This document shows, piece after piece, positions 9,095 to 17,884 of a DNA stretch of 64,000 nt (its first letter is position 1; every line of letters begins with the position of its first letter). The stretch covers positions 248,001 to 312,000 of the forward strand of contig NZ_AP027043.1 in NCBI RefSeq assembly GCF_027924665.1, written 5' to 3'. Made by a program: the position numbers and the translations under genes. Source of the stretch: Flavobacterium sp. GSB-24. Its GTDB lineage: Bacteria; Bacteroidota; Bacteroidia; Flavobacteriales; Flavobacteriaceae. Below the pieces are notes generated by a model. It saw only the letters and a program-made list of their open reading frames with translations. It was not told the origin of the DNA and ran no database searches.

Positions 9095-9325
9095 ATGCTC
9101 TACAAAATTGTTTAATTTTTATCCCACCACACATTGGTTGTAACATTACTAACTACTGTATTGTCTGTAAAAATTGAAAGCAGTTGAGTGAAAGCTTCAA
9201 AAATTATCTTTTTTTCGAGCGCAAAATTAACACGAAAAATCATTAATTCATATACCTAATCTTTATTGAGATAGAAAAATGTCTTATTCTGATACTTTTG
9301 ATTTTTTAGGGGTTGTTTTAAAAAC

Positions 9326-9358
9326 AAAAAGCCGATAGTTTTAACTATCGGCTTTTTT
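9326..9358 (-). terminator. Terminator of the secreted protein gene at 9396-10106
   Basis: GCCGATAGTT (9331-9340) pairs with AACTATCGGC (9343-9352). A-run and T-run flanks make it usable in both directions; by position it serves the minus-strand gene. Confidence 0.8.
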
Positions 9359-9395
9359 TGAATTTTAAATTTAAAGATGAATCTTTCAAACAATA

Positions 9396-10106
9396 TTATT
9401 TTGCTTCTGCACACTCAGAATATGAGATGGCATGCTTTGTCAAGTCTGTCCATTTTGGCTCAGGATTTGCAGCAATTACTTTCTCACAACCTCCCCATAA
9501 TGGCACAAATTCTTTTTTATATTCTTTTTTCTTAAGCAAAAATGCCGGTGAATCTTTTTTGGCAACATAATAAGATTTAGCATCTCCTCCAATAAACTTT
9601 ACACCGCCAACTCCTAAAGAAGCAGTCTCTTTTGCGTGCGGATCACAGTAGATTTTAAATTCTTTACTAAATCCAGGGTTTAAAAGCTGCATTAATAATT
9701 TTGAATTTTTCTTTTTGATTTTTACATCAGCAGTTTCAAAATATGCGTAACCTTCTTTTATATATTCTTGGTTCAATTTATCATCGCTCCACTTTTGATA
9801 ATCTGAAATAAAGTCTAGTTTTTTAGTCAAGTTATCCAATCCGCTTGGCGGCAAATACATAAACTTAATATCTTCTGGTTTTAGTTTGTGTTTTTTTCCT
9901 GCTGCGTCTTGCAATTTAATGTATTCAATCAATCCCTTGTCTCTGTCGATATCACGAATAGTTCCGCTAATTTCAGTTCCGTCAGCCAAAGTGATGTAAG
10001 CTGTTTTGTTGTGTGAAAATCCATAAGATGGAGCAATTAAATCTTGTGCGTTCATTGCTGTAAAAACAAAAAAGAGCATCATTAATAGTAAAGGTTTTTT
10101 AATCAT
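9396..10106 (-). CDS. Secreted protein of unknown function
   Basis: A 237-residue product if the ATG at 10106 is used. That start gives a clean signal peptide (KKPLLLMMLFFVFTAMNAQ), whereas the longer open frame to 10259 puts 51 basic, non-signal residues in front and is rejected. The mature part begins with a small beta-rich module (TAYITLADGTEISGTI, then a charged stretch) like those in proteins that sense or modify surface components. Lys-rich segments follow. I recognise no family with confidence. Two cysteines remain near the C-terminus (GGCEKV, SECAEAK). It stands alone between terminators, so it is probably a single-gene unit. Confidence 0.7.
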   Translation of the reverse strand: MIKKPLLLMMLFFVFTAMNAQDLIAPSYGFSHNKTAYITLADGTEISGTIRDIDRDKGLIEYIKLQDAAGKKHKLKPEDIKFMYLPPSGLDNLTKKLDFISDYQKWSDDKLNQEYIKEGYAYFETADVKIKKKNSKLLMQLLNPGFSKEFKIYCDPHAKETASLGVGGVKFIGGDAKSYYVAKKDSPAFLLKKKEYKKEFVPLWGGCEKVIAANPEPKWTDLTKHAISYSECAEAK

Positions 10107-10416
10107 GTTTTTGGGTTTAAAATTTTGCCTACTCTTACGATTTTCAGCTTCCTCGATTATTTTTTTAACAGTAAAAATGGAAAAAAGCTTATATTCGTTA
10201 GCTTTATCAACTACAATTATCAATAAATTTCTTACTGTAAACATAATTATAAAAACCATATATCCAAATGATATTTTCTATTTTTTACACGAAAATTCAT
10301 TCACCAAAATTCTTAACCTTTTGGTAATAATAACTTTGATTTTCTCTAAACTTTACCGCAAAAAAAAAGAGCCGATAACTGAATAGTTATCGGCTCTTTT
10401 AAATATTTATAAATAA
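10107..10416. other. Gene-free interval upstream of the secreted protein gene
   Basis: AT-rich leader of the minus-strand gene starting at 10106. I could not identify a convincing TAnnTTTG element. The only clear structure is the argS terminator at 10361-10400. Confidence 0.55.
10361..10400 (-). terminator. Terminator of argS
   Basis: AAAAGAGCCGATAACT (10365-10380) pairs with AGTTATCGGCTCTTTT (10385-10400) around a 4-base loop, followed on the minus strand by a run of T. Confidence 0.85.
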
Positions 10417-12195
10417 TTACATTCTCTCCGGCACTTCGATTCCTAATAAATGGAATGCAGATTTTATTACCTCAGCTACCTTTTGAGAAAGCTGAACTCT
10501 GAATATTTTTTTAGTTAAATCTACTTCTCCTAAAATATGAACAGATTGATAGAACGAATTATATTCTTTTACTAAATCGTAAGTATAATTAGCAATCAAA
10601 GCTGGACTATGATTTTGAGCCGCATTTTGAATTACTTCTGGGAAAAGTTCGATTTGTTTTACCAATTCTTTTTCTTTTTCATGAAGTTCTTCGATTTCAG
10701 TTTTAGCTGTAAAATCAAAATCTGCTTTACGAATTATTGACTGAATTCTCGCGTATGTATATTGAATAAACGGCCCTGTATTTCCAGCAAAATCAACAGA
10801 CTCTTCTGGATTAAACAAAATACGTTTTTTAGGATCTACTTTTAAAATGTAATATTTCAAAGCTCCTAAACCAATTGTTTTGTACAATTTCGCTTTTTCT
10901 TCGTCAGAATAGCTGTCTAGTTTTCCTAAATCTTCAGAGATTTGTTTTGCTGTATCGGTCATATCCTGCATTAAATCATCTGCATCTACAACAGTTCCTT
11001 CACGGCTTTTCATTTTTCCAGAAGGTAAATCAACCATTCCGTATGATAAATGATATAAGCTTGAAGCCCAGTCAAAACCTAGTTTTTTCAAGATTAAGAA
11101 CAATACTTTAAAATGATAATCTTGTTCATTCCCAACGGTATAAACCATTCCGCCAACATCTGGCATATCTTTTACACGCTGAATTGCAGTTCCAATATCC
11201 TGTGTCATATAAACAGCAGTTCCGTCAGAACGTAATACAATTTTACGGTCAAGACCTTCATCTGTCAAATCAATCCAAACTGAACCGTCTGGATCTTTTT
11301 CGAAAACACCTTTATCTAAACCAACTTGAACAACATCTTTTCCTAATAAGTAAGTGTTGCTTTCGTAGTAATATTTATCAAAATTAACTCCAAGATTGGT
11401 ATAAGTAGTTGCAAAACCTTCATAAACCCATTCGTTCATTTTTTTCCAAAGCGCAATAACTTCTTCATCTCCAGCTTCCCATTTCTTAAGCATATCTTGC
11501 GCTTCTATAATAATCGGCGCTTGTTTTTTAGCTTCTTCTTCTGTTTTACCAGTTTCAATTAAACCGTTAATTTCAGATTTATATGCTTTGTCAAATTCTA
11601 CGTAATATTTACCAACCAATTTATCTCCTTTTAAACCAGAAGATTCTGGAGTTTCTCCGTTTCCGAATTTTTCCCAAGCCAGCATTGACTTACAAATATG
11701 AATTCCCCTATCGTTGATAATTTGAGTTTTGTATACTTTTTTGCCAGATGCTTTTAAAATTTTGGCAACAGAATATCCTAACAAGTTGTTACGAACATGA
11801 CCTAAGTGCAGTGGTTTATTGGTGTTTGGTGAAGAATATTCTACCATCACGGCTTTCTCTGCAGGGTTTGGAGTTACATACCCAAATTGCTTGTTATCTT
11901 TTATTCCGTTAAAGAAATTTAAATAATAACTATCTGAAATTACGATATTCAAAAAACCTGAAACTACGTTAAAGCGCGCCACTTCAGAAACATTTTCAAC
12001 TAAATAATTTCCAATTTTATTTCCTAATTCGGCTGGATTACTTTTAATCACTTTTAGCAGCGGAAAAATCACCATTGTAATATCGCCTTCAAACTCTTTT
12101 CTAGTAGTTTGAAACTCAATTTTATCAATCGTAACATCAAATAATGCTTGTATTGCTTTTTGTATAGAAGGTGTAAGAATTTGTGGTAATGACAT
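10417..12195 (-). CDS. argS: Arginyl-tRNA synthetase
   Basis: A 592-residue class I aminoacyl-tRNA synthetase that charges tRNA-Arg with arginine in the cytoplasm. It has the Arg-specific N-terminal Add-1-like domain (about residues 1-90), then SSPNTNKPLHLGH with the HIGH signature at 130-133. A KMSKS-equivalent KMKSREG follows, and the DALR anticodon-binding domain at the C-terminus includes IQYTYARIQSI. The length is normal for the family. It stands alone on the minus strand with a perfect TAnnTTTG element upstream and its own terminator. Confidence 0.97.
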   Translation of the reverse strand: MSLPQILTPSIQKAIQALFDVTIDKIEFQTTRKEFEGDITMVIFPLLKVIKSNPAELGNKIGNYLVENVSEVARFNVVSGFLNIVISDSYYLNFFNGIKDNKQFGYVTPNPAEKAVMVEYSSPNTNKPLHLGHVRNNLLGYSVAKILKASGKKVYKTQIINDRGIHICKSMLAWEKFGNGETPESSGLKGDKLVGKYYVEFDKAYKSEINGLIETGKTEEEAKKQAPIIIEAQDMLKKWEAGDEEVIALWKKMNEWVYEGFATTYTNLGVNFDKYYYESNTYLLGKDVVQVGLDKGVFEKDPDGSVWIDLTDEGLDRKIVLRSDGTAVYMTQDIGTAIQRVKDMPDVGGMVYTVGNEQDYHFKVLFLILKKLGFDWASSLYHLSYGMVDLPSGKMKSREGTVVDADDLMQDMTDTAKQISEDLGKLDSYSDEEKAKLYKTIGLGALKYYILKVDPKKRILFNPEESVDFAGNTGPFIQYTYARIQSIIRKADFDFTAKTEIEELHEKEKELVKQIELFPEVIQNAAQNHSPALIANYTYDLVKEYNSFYQSVHILGEVDLTKKIFRVQLSQKVAEVIKSAFHLLGIEVPERM

Positions 12196-12216
12196 GTAAA
12201 CTTATTTTAAAGTGAG

Positions 12217-12224
12217 CAAAGATA
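12217..12224 (-). promoter_or_regulatory. Predicted -7 promoter element of argS
   Basis: On the minus strand TATCTTTG followed by C, an exact TAnnTTTG match, about 22 bases before the argS start. No TTG was seen at 17-23 bases. Confidence 0.5.
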
Positions 12225-12395
12225 CTGCTTATTCATCAATTAGAGAAAATCAAAAACATATAAAATTCAGGAAAAGAGTTTGAATTTGATAAAAAACCTG
12301 CATTTTCAATTGTTAAAATTATCAAAAAATCAAAAGCATAATCTCCTACAAAACAGGGCACGAGATTTTTTTTGTGTTTTTTTTCACAATTTCTT

Positions 12396-12420
12396 GTAAC
12401 ATATCCAACACAAAAGAGTC
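12396..12420 (+). promoter_or_regulatory. ECF-sigma-like promoter upstream of the outer-membrane beta-barrel gene
   Basis: GTAAC at 12396-12400 and GTC at 12418-12420 (within AGTCTTAAT) lie 17 bases apart. This fits the AAC/GTC pattern of extracytoplasmic-function sigma promoters. The expected vegetative TAnnTTTG element is absent from the roughly 330-base region before the gene, which otherwise holds only the argS promoter and an A-rich leader. Confidence 0.4.
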
Positions 12421-12525
12421 TTAATAGAGACTTCAAATTTATTTTGAAGCATCAAAAAAAAACAAAGAAAAAAACTAACAAACAAAATCATCATCAATCA
12501 AATCAAAATAATCAACAAGAAAATC

Positions 12526-14943
12526 ATGAAATTAAAATTCTTTCTGTTCGCGTTATTGGGGGTAATCGCAACAGCACAAGCTCAGAATACAGGAAGTATT
12601 TCTGGAAAAATTACCGAAAAGTCAAACAGTGCACCAATTTCTTATGCAACTGTTTCAATTAAAGAAAATGGAAAAATTGTTTCTGGTGTGAATACAGATG
12701 ACAATGGGGACTTTTCATTTAAAAACATTGCTTTGAAAAGCTATACAATCGAAATTCAATACATCGGATTTAGAAAATATATTGGATCTGTTATTTTAAG
12801 CGAAAACAAAAAAGCTGCGACTGTAAATATTTCTCTTGAAGAAGAGGCAACACAGCTTAAAGGCGTAAATATTGTTGCTGAACGTTCTACAATCGAACAA
12901 AAAATCGATAGAAAAGTGGTTAATGTTGGTAAAGATTTAACTACGGCTGGTGCTTCTGCTTCTGACATTATGAATAATATTCCTTCTGTGAATGTGGATC
13001 AGGATGGAAAACTTTCGCTTCGCGGAAATGATAATGTTCGTGTATTAATTGACGGACGTCCTTCTAATATTGACCCTGCTCAGTTATTAAAGCAAATTCC
13101 GTCAACTTCTATCAAAAAAATTGAGTTAATTACCAATCCAAGTGCAAAATACAATCCAGAGGGAATGTCTGGAATTATCAATATTATTTTGCACAAAAAT
13201 GCCAATACTGGTTTTAACGGAAGTTACAGCGGCGGTATCACTTTTGGACAAACTGCAAAATACAATCAGTCTTTAGATTTGAACTACAAAACAGGAAAGG
13301 TAAATTTCTTTGGTAATGTGGGACAAAATTTTGGAACGTATTATAATGATGGATTAATTAGAAGATTTGATCAAGATATTGTTCAAAAAATTGACGTGAT
13401 CAATGATAATGATTCTTATTTATACAAAATAGGAATGGATTATTTAATTGATGATCATAACACATTGTCTATTTACACTAACCAAAATAAAAATACAGGA
13501 AAAGGTTTTGTAGATACTGACATCGACTATAACAATGTAACGAATTCAGACATTTCGAATATTTTTCAAAAATCAAGATATTGGGGACCAGACCAAGTTG
13601 GAACTTACAATTTAGCATACAAACATATCTTTAAAAAAGAAGGTCATACTTTAGATTTTGAAGCAAATTACAGCGATAATAAAGAAACTCAAAACGCTTC
13701 TTTTGATACTCAAACAACTAATACTGATAATACAAGTTCAAATGTTGTGTACAATGATTTCTTGAAAGGAACTCGTAAACTAAGCACTGTAAATATTGAC
13801 TATGTTAATCCGTTAAACGAAAAAACAACTCTTGAAGCTGGAGCAGAAGCAAGAATTACAAGAACTGGGAATGATTATATTACGGGGAATCCTCTACTTC
13901 CTGTAGAAGCTCAGACTTCGAATTACACTTATGATACTGATATTTATTCTGCTTATGTAACGTTTGGTCAGAAATTTAAAAAATTAAGCTATCAGGTAGG
14001 TGCTCGTTTTGAGAGTTATAAAGTTGAAACTAACTTAAATCATGGCAAGGATAAATTTGATGACGATTACATTACATTGTATCCTTCTGCATATTTAACT
14101 TATAATTTAAACGAAAAGAATACTTTACAATTCAGCTACAGCCGTCGTGTTGACCGTCCAAGTTTAGAACAGACAAAACCAATTCGAGAGTTTGCTACTC
14201 CATTAGTTACTTCATTAGGAAAGCCTGAATTAAGACCTCAGTTTACAAATTCTGTAGAAGTAAATTATACTAAAACATTCGAAAAAGGAAGTTTTACTGC
14301 TGGTGTTTTTGTGAGAAGCATTAATGACCAGATCAGCAGAATTTTATATCCAGATCCTGCAGACGCAAGTAAAGAAAAGCAAATTATGTCTTATACAAAC
14401 TTTGATCATAATACGTCTTATGGATTTGAAGCTTCTTTCAATTATAAAATTACAAAATGGTGGGACATTCAACCATCGATTGATTTTTCTAGCATTAATC
14501 AAGAAGGAATTGTTTATAAATACGTAGCAGGCGGTCAAAGTGAGCCAGAGCAGAAAACGGTTACTGTTGCCGCTTTTAATGGGCGTATGAATTCAAATTT
14601 TAAAGTAAACAAACGTTTAAGCTTTTTACTATTTGGTTTTTACAGAGGTGCCGTTGATGGATTGCAAAACAACAGCCACGAAATGTATAAAATGGATATT
14701 GGATCACGTTACACTTTGTTAGACAACAAAATGAATATTAGTGTACGTTTTAATGACGTTTTCAACACCATGAAATATGCTTTTGATACTATGTCTCCTT
14801 ATCCGCAGGCAGGTCAGTTTAAATGGGAAAGCCAAACTGTTTATGTAGGTTTGACATACAACTTTGGAGGTGCTAAAATCAAAAACCTTCAACGTAAACA
14901 AAGAGAAGACAATACTAATAAAGATGGAGGCGGAATGTTCTAA
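12526..14943 (+). CDS. Outer-membrane beta-barrel protein, TonB-receptor-like with N-terminal carboxypeptidase-like domain
   Basis: An 805-residue outer-membrane protein. A signal peptide ends near TAQAQ. A carboxypeptidase-regulatory-like beta-sandwich (about residues 24-110, starting GSISGKITEKSNSAPI) comes next, then a plug with VRVLIDGRPSNID and KKIELITNPSAKYNPEGMSGIINI. A long beta-barrel of the OMP_b-brl_3 type ends in VGLTYNFGG plus a short basic, Gly-rich tail. Such proteins are common in Flavobacteriia and often follow ECF sigma control. No SusD-like partner lies next to it, so a polysaccharide-uptake role is not supported and the substrate is unknown. An ECF-like promoter lies about 105 bases upstream. 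Confidence 0.86.
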   Translation: MKLKFFLFALLGVIATAQAQNTGSISGKITEKSNSAPISYATVSIKENGKIVSGVNTDDNGDFSFKNIALKSYTIEIQYIGFRKYIGSVILSENKKAATVNISLEEEATQLKGVNIVAERSTIEQKIDRKVVNVGKDLTTAGASASDIMNNIPSVNVDQDGKLSLRGNDNVRVLIDGRPSNIDPAQLLKQIPSTSIKKIELITNPSAKYNPEGMSGIINIILHKNANTGFNGSYSGGITFGQTAKYNQSLDLNYKTGKVNFFGNVGQNFGTYYNDGLIRRFDQDIVQKIDVINDNDSYLYKIGMDYLIDDHNTLSIYTNQNKNTGKGFVDTDIDYNNVTNSDISNIFQKSRYWGPDQVGTYNLAYKHIFKKEGHTLDFEANYSDNKETQNASFDTQTTNTDNTSSNVVYNDFLKGTRKLSTVNIDYVNPLNEKTTLEAGAEARITRTGNDYITGNPLLPVEAQTSNYTYDTDIYSAYVTFGQKFKKLSYQVGARFESYKVETNLNHGKDKFDDDYITLYPSAYLTYNLNEKNTLQFSYSRRVDRPSLEQTKPIREFATPLVTSLGKPELRPQFTNSVEVNYTKTFEKGSFTAGVFVRSINDQISRILYPDPADASKEKQIMSYTNFDHNTSYGFEASFNYKITKWWDIQPSIDFSSINQEGIVYKYVAGGQSEPEQKTVTVAAFNGRMNSNFKVNKRLSFLLFGFYRGAVDGLQNNSHEMYKMDIGSRYTLLDNKMNISVRFNDVFNTMKYAFDTMSPYPQAGQFKWESQTVYVGLTYNFGGAKIKNLQRKQREDNTNKDGGGMF

Positions 14944-14996
14944 CAGCCCTTCCAAAAAAGATTTTTTAAATAATTTTTGAATAATTTTTTGTAGAG

Positions 14997-15031
14997 AAAA
15001 AGTCTGGAGATGCCACTCCAGACTTTTTTTG
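14997..15031. terminator. Bidirectional terminator between the beta-barrel gene and cutC
   Basis: AGTCTGGAG (15001-15009) pairs with CTCCAGACT (15016-15024), with an A-run before and a T-run after. It can serve both convergent genes. Confidence 0.85.
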
Positions 15032-15043
15032 TTTATTAAAATA

Positions 15044-15715
15044 CTATAAAAAGTTACGAAGTTCCTTTATCTCTTCAGGGTTTGCGATCTCAGAATCATC
15101 TGTTATTGCTGATGAATGATAAAAAGTGATGTCTAGTTTTTCTTGTAATAATTTTATATTTGAAGATCTTAAGCCGCCGCCAGGCATGATTTCTATTCTA
15201 TCTCCAGCAAGTTTTTGAAGTTTCTCTAAAGTCCAGATTCCTTCTGTAACATTTATGCCCTGACCAGAAGTTAAGATCGTTTTGAAACCGCAGTCGATCA
15301 CATCTTCAAGTGATTTCTCTACATCTTTTACAACATCAAAAGCACGGTGAAATGTACAAGAAAGCGGATGTGCCAAATGCACTAATTCTTTATTTTGTTT
15401 TTTATTTACTTTTCCGTTTTCTTTCAAAATTCCGAAAACAAAACCATCGACTCCCAATTTTTTAAATTGTTTTATATCTTGTTTCATTTCTATAAGTTCA
15501 TCATCAGAATAAACAAAATTGCCGCCTCGAGGTCTAATAATTACATGCATTTTAATATTTAAGCTCTCACGGACTTTTACCACCAATATAGAATTTGGCG
15601 TTGTTCCTCCAAGTTTCATGTTTTCACACAGTTCAATTCTGTCCGCGCCATTTTCTTGTGCAATTAGTGCAGATTCGTAATTAAAACAAGCTATTTCGAG
15701 TTGATTTTTTTTCAT
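15044..15715 (-). CDS. cutC: CutC family protein (copper homeostasis)
   Basis: A 223-residue TIM-barrel protein of the CutC family. The N-terminal signature LEIACFNYESALIAQENGAD, followed by RIELCENMKLGGTTPN, is characteristic, as are HVIIRPRGG, FHRAFDV, ILTSGQG and IEIMPGGGLR. CutC is a cytoplasmic protein tied genetically to copper tolerance; its biochemical activity is still unsettled, so the role should be read loosely. It is slightly shorter than many family members but ends naturally. It convergently faces the beta-barrel gene across a shared terminator, with a REP-like palindrome just upstream. Confidence 0.9.
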   Translation of the reverse strand: MKKNQLEIACFNYESALIAQENGADRIELCENMKLGGTTPNSILVVKVRESLNIKMHVIIRPRGGNFVYSDDELIEMKQDIKQFKKLGVDGFVFGILKENGKVNKKQNKELVHLAHPLSCTFHRAFDVVKDVEKSLEDVIDCGFKTILTSGQGINVTEGIWTLEKLQKLAGDRIEIMPGGGLRSSNIKLLQEKLDITFYHSSAITDDSEIANPEEIKELRNFL

Positions 15716-15785
15716 TGGATTTGATTATTAAAAGGACTTCAATTCAGTTGGCTCAGCAAAAATATTTTTACAACTTGTAACCCGA

Positions 15786-15812
15786 CTGTCATCCTGAGCG
15801 AAGTCGAAGGCT
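15786..15812. repeat. Solo REP-like half element
   Basis: CTGAGCGAAGTCGAAGG at 15794-15810, the same core that recurs in the 16.2-16.55 kb repeat block. It sits in the short gap between cutC and the GIY-YIG gene. Confidence 0.7.
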
Positions 15813-15821
15813 AATTTACTA

Positions 15822-16145
15822 CTAAACGTCCTTTTTATAAAAATTTTTATGACTTGTTTTATTTAAACATTGTGAAAATTTTTTCAAATCTTCCCACTTA
15901 TCATTTATGATTGCTTCTTTCTTTTTTCTGCTCCAGCCTTTTACTTGTTTCTCAAATGCAATGGCTTGATTTACATCATTAAACTCTGTACAAAAAACCA
16001 ACTCCAAAGGTCTTTTATTGAAAGTGTAACATTCTTTATTCAATCCGTAATTATGTTCATCAAATCTTCGTTCAATACTATTTGTAAATCCCGTATAATA
16101 ACTATTATCAGAACATTTTAATATGTAGACGTAATATCTTTTCAT
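15822..16145 (-). CDS. GIY-YIG nuclease domain protein
   Basis: A 107-residue protein that is almost entirely a GIY-YIG domain: YYVYILKCSDNSYYTG at the N-terminus supplies the two namesake strands, then an Arg in IERRFDEHN and a conserved Glu in AIAFEKQVKGWSR. This matches the small UvrC-like or YhbQ-type single-domain proteins, which are common and of unclear role. The last residues encoded (after about position 90) are Lys/Asn-rich. It sits between REP-like palindromes on both sides. The domain is clear; nuclease activity and target are not established. Confidence 0.85.
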   Translation of the reverse strand: MKRYYVYILKCSDNSYYTGFTNSIERRFDEHNYGLNKECYTFNKRPLELVFCTEFNDVNQAIAFEKQVKGWSRKKKEAIINDKWEDLKKFSQCLNKTSHKNFYKKDV

Positions 16146-16323
16146 TTTATTTAAGTTATATCAATTAACCAAACTTCAAAAGTAGGAAAATATTTCTTTT
16201 TTTTTAATGTTAGCCGCCAATTGTGAGGCTGAGCGGAGTCGAAGCCCACTCCTATTAGTGCACCTTGTACTCAAGCAACAATATTTAGGAAGAAGTTAAA
16301 AGTTGCCAATAAAAACTGGGTTT

Positions 16324-16550
16324 CGACTCCGCTCAGCCTGACAAACTGTTCAAACTTTTCTTTTGTAATGCTATTCGAATGTCACCTTGAGCGAAGTCGA
16401 AGGGCGTTTCTATTGGGATGAAGCTTCGACTTCGCTCAGCCTGACAAACTGTTCGAACTTTTCTTTTGTAATGCTATTCGAATGTCACCTTGAGCGAAGT
16501 CGAAGGGCTTTTCTATTGGGATGAGGCTTCGACTTCGCTCAGCCTGACAA
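16324..16550. repeat. 103-bp tandem repeat made of REP-like palindromes
   Basis: Two full units start at 16324 and 16427, and a partial third starts at 16530; the period is exactly 103 bp. Each unit begins with CGACTTCGCTCAGCCTGACA (CGACTCC in the first) and contains the inverse core TTGAGCGAAGTCGAAGGG about 65 bases later, so arms of neighbouring units can pair. Units differ at only a few positions. A further copy of the core, GGCTGAGCGGAGTCGAAGCC, is at 16227-16246. Confidence 0.85.
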
Positions 16551-16561
16551 GTGGGTATAAA

Positions 16562-16589
16562 AAAACCTGCTCCAAAAAGAGCAGGTTTT
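16562..16589 (-). terminator. Terminator of the FabH-like gene
   Basis: AAAACCTGCTC (16562-16572) pairs with GAGCAGGTTTT (16579-16589) around CAAAAA; a T-run follows on the minus strand. Confidence 0.85.
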
Positions 16590-16613
16590 AAATATAATGT
16601 AAGATGAATTAAA

Positions 16614-17621
16614 TTACCACTTAATAATAGCACTTGCCCAAGTAAATCCACTTCCGAAAGCCGCTAAAACTACAGTATCTCCAGATTTGATTTTACCTTC
16701 TTCCCAAGCTTCTGTCAAAGCAATAGGAATAGACGCCGCCGTTGTATTTCCGTATTTTTGAATGTTATTATGAACTTGATCATCTGTCAATTTGAATTTG
16801 TTTTGAATGAATTGTGAAATTCTCAAATTCGCCTGATGTGGAATCAACATATCAATATCTGAAACCTGAAGACCATTTGCTTCTAATCCTTCATTGATTA
16901 CTTCTGCGAAACGAACTACAGCATTTTTAAACACAAATTGTCCATTCATGTACGGATAATAACTTTCGTCGTTTGGATCATTATCAGCCAAAATATCCGT
17001 TACCCAGCGTGCGCCCATTCCGGGAGCCTGCAAAGCCAATTCTTCGGCATGCTGTCCTTCAGAATGCAAATGAGTAGAAAGAATTCCTTTTGTTAAATCT
17101 TCTTCACGGCTTAAAACTGCTGCTCCTGCCCCATCTCCAAAAATCACCGAAACACCACGTCCGCGAGTTGTCATATCTAATCCTGTTGAATGAACCTCTG
17201 AACCAATAACTAAAATGTTTTTATACATTCCAGTTTTAATATATTGATCTGCAACAGAAATTGCATAAACAAAACCAGAACATTGATTTCTAACATCTAA
17301 AGCACCAACAGTTCTTAAACCTAAATCTCTTTGCACCAAAACTCCTGGTCCTGGAAAATAATAATCTGGACTTAGTGTAGCAAAAACTACAAAATCAATA
17401 TCTTCTTTGGCAACGCCAGAACGCTCGATTGCAATTTTAGCTGCTTTAACTCCCATCGAAGTTGTGGTGTCTTCTCCACGAATAATGTGCCTTCTTTCCT
17501 GAATTCCTGTTCTTTCCTGAATCCATTCATCATTGGTATCCATTATCTTAGACAAATCATCGTTAGTCACCACATTTGAAGGAACATAGTATCCTAAGCC
17601 TGCTATTTTTGAATGATACAT
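16614..17621 (-). CDS. 3-oxoacyl-ACP synthase III family protein (FabH-like)
   Basis: A 335-residue thiolase-fold condensing enzyme. The Cys-His-Asn triad is visible: Cys114 in RNQCSGF, His262 in IPHQANLR and Asn292 in YGNTTAAS. FabH starts fatty-acid synthesis by joining acetyl-CoA (or branched acyl-CoA) to malonyl-ACP in the cytoplasm. The gene stands alone, without the plsX or rpmF neighbours common near housekeeping fabH. It could therefore be the main FabH or a second, specialised copy, and I leave the symbol empty. It has an exact TAnnTTTG promoter element and its own terminator. Confidence 0.9.
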   Translation of the reverse strand: MYHSKIAGLGYYVPSNVVTNDDLSKIMDTNDEWIQERTGIQERRHIIRGEDTTTSMGVKAAKIAIERSGVAKEDIDFVVFATLSPDYYFPGPGVLVQRDLGLRTVGALDVRNQCSGFVYAISVADQYIKTGMYKNILVIGSEVHSTGLDMTTRGRGVSVIFGDGAGAAVLSREEDLTKGILSTHLHSEGQHAEELALQAPGMGARWVTDILADNDPNDESYYPYMNGQFVFKNAVVRFAEVINEGLEANGLQVSDIDMLIPHQANLRISQFIQNKFKLTDDQVHNNIQKYGNTTAASIPIALTEAWEEGKIKSGDTVVLAAFGSGFTWASAIIKW

Positions 17622-17654
17622 ATTGTATTGTTATTTGTTTGAAAATTTAGAATG

Positions 17655-17662
17655 CAAATTTA
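17655..17662 (-). promoter_or_regulatory. Predicted -7 promoter element of the FabH-like gene
   Basis: On the minus strand TAAATTTG followed by C, about 34 bases before the start at 17621. A TTG (minus 17689-17687) lies 24 bases upstream, slightly beyond the usual spacing. Confidence 0.45.
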
Positions 17663-17884
17663 CGTATACTTTAAAATATAAGAGTACAAATTACTCTTTT
17701 TTTCGTTATTAGCAATTTTATATACTTTAATTATAAGACTGCTTAAATACAATTACTTCTCAAAAAGATAAGCTTTAGACTGAATTTTTGAATAAAATGA
17801 AAAATACTATCCAAAATGTAACAGGATATAAATATCTTAGACAAACATTTTGAATACTATTTTTAAACCCATAAAATTCAAATT

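Larger units (their letters stand above)
9040..9395. other. Gene-free interval between convergent genes
   Basis: Apart from one terminator at each end (9061-9094 and 9326-9358), the 230 bases between are AT-rich. I see no ORF, repeat or promoter element in them. Confidence 0.7.
16146..16613. other. Gene-free interval filled by REP-like repeats
   Basis: About 470 bases without a credible gene. It holds a single inverted repeat unit at 16225-16247, the 103-bp tandem repeat (16324-16550) and the terminator of the FabH-like gene (16562-16589). Confidence 0.8.

Noticed and set aside
10107..10259. A longer start for the secreted protein gene
   Set aside because: The added 51 residues are basic and lack signal character, while the internal ATG at 10106 opens a clean signal peptide.
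12372..12662. A 96-codon frame ahead of the beta-barrel gene
   Set aside because: It is Lys/Asn/Gln-rich low complexity from the A-rich leader and overlaps the real signal peptide in another frame.
12526..14943. A polysaccharide utilisation locus
   Set aside because: There is no SusD-like gene or glycoside hydrolase next to the beta-barrel gene, and the barrel type is OMP_b-brl_3 rather than SusC.
16324..16550. A CRISPR array
   Set aside because: The repeat unit is 103 bp with palindromic cores and near-identical intervening sequence; there are no variable spacers and no cas gene.
16436..16651. An open frame of 71 codons across the repeats
   Set aside because: It is a translation of the REP-like palindromes (QAERSRS and FDFAQGD are the usual signs of such false genes) and overlaps the terminator and the FabH-like gene end.
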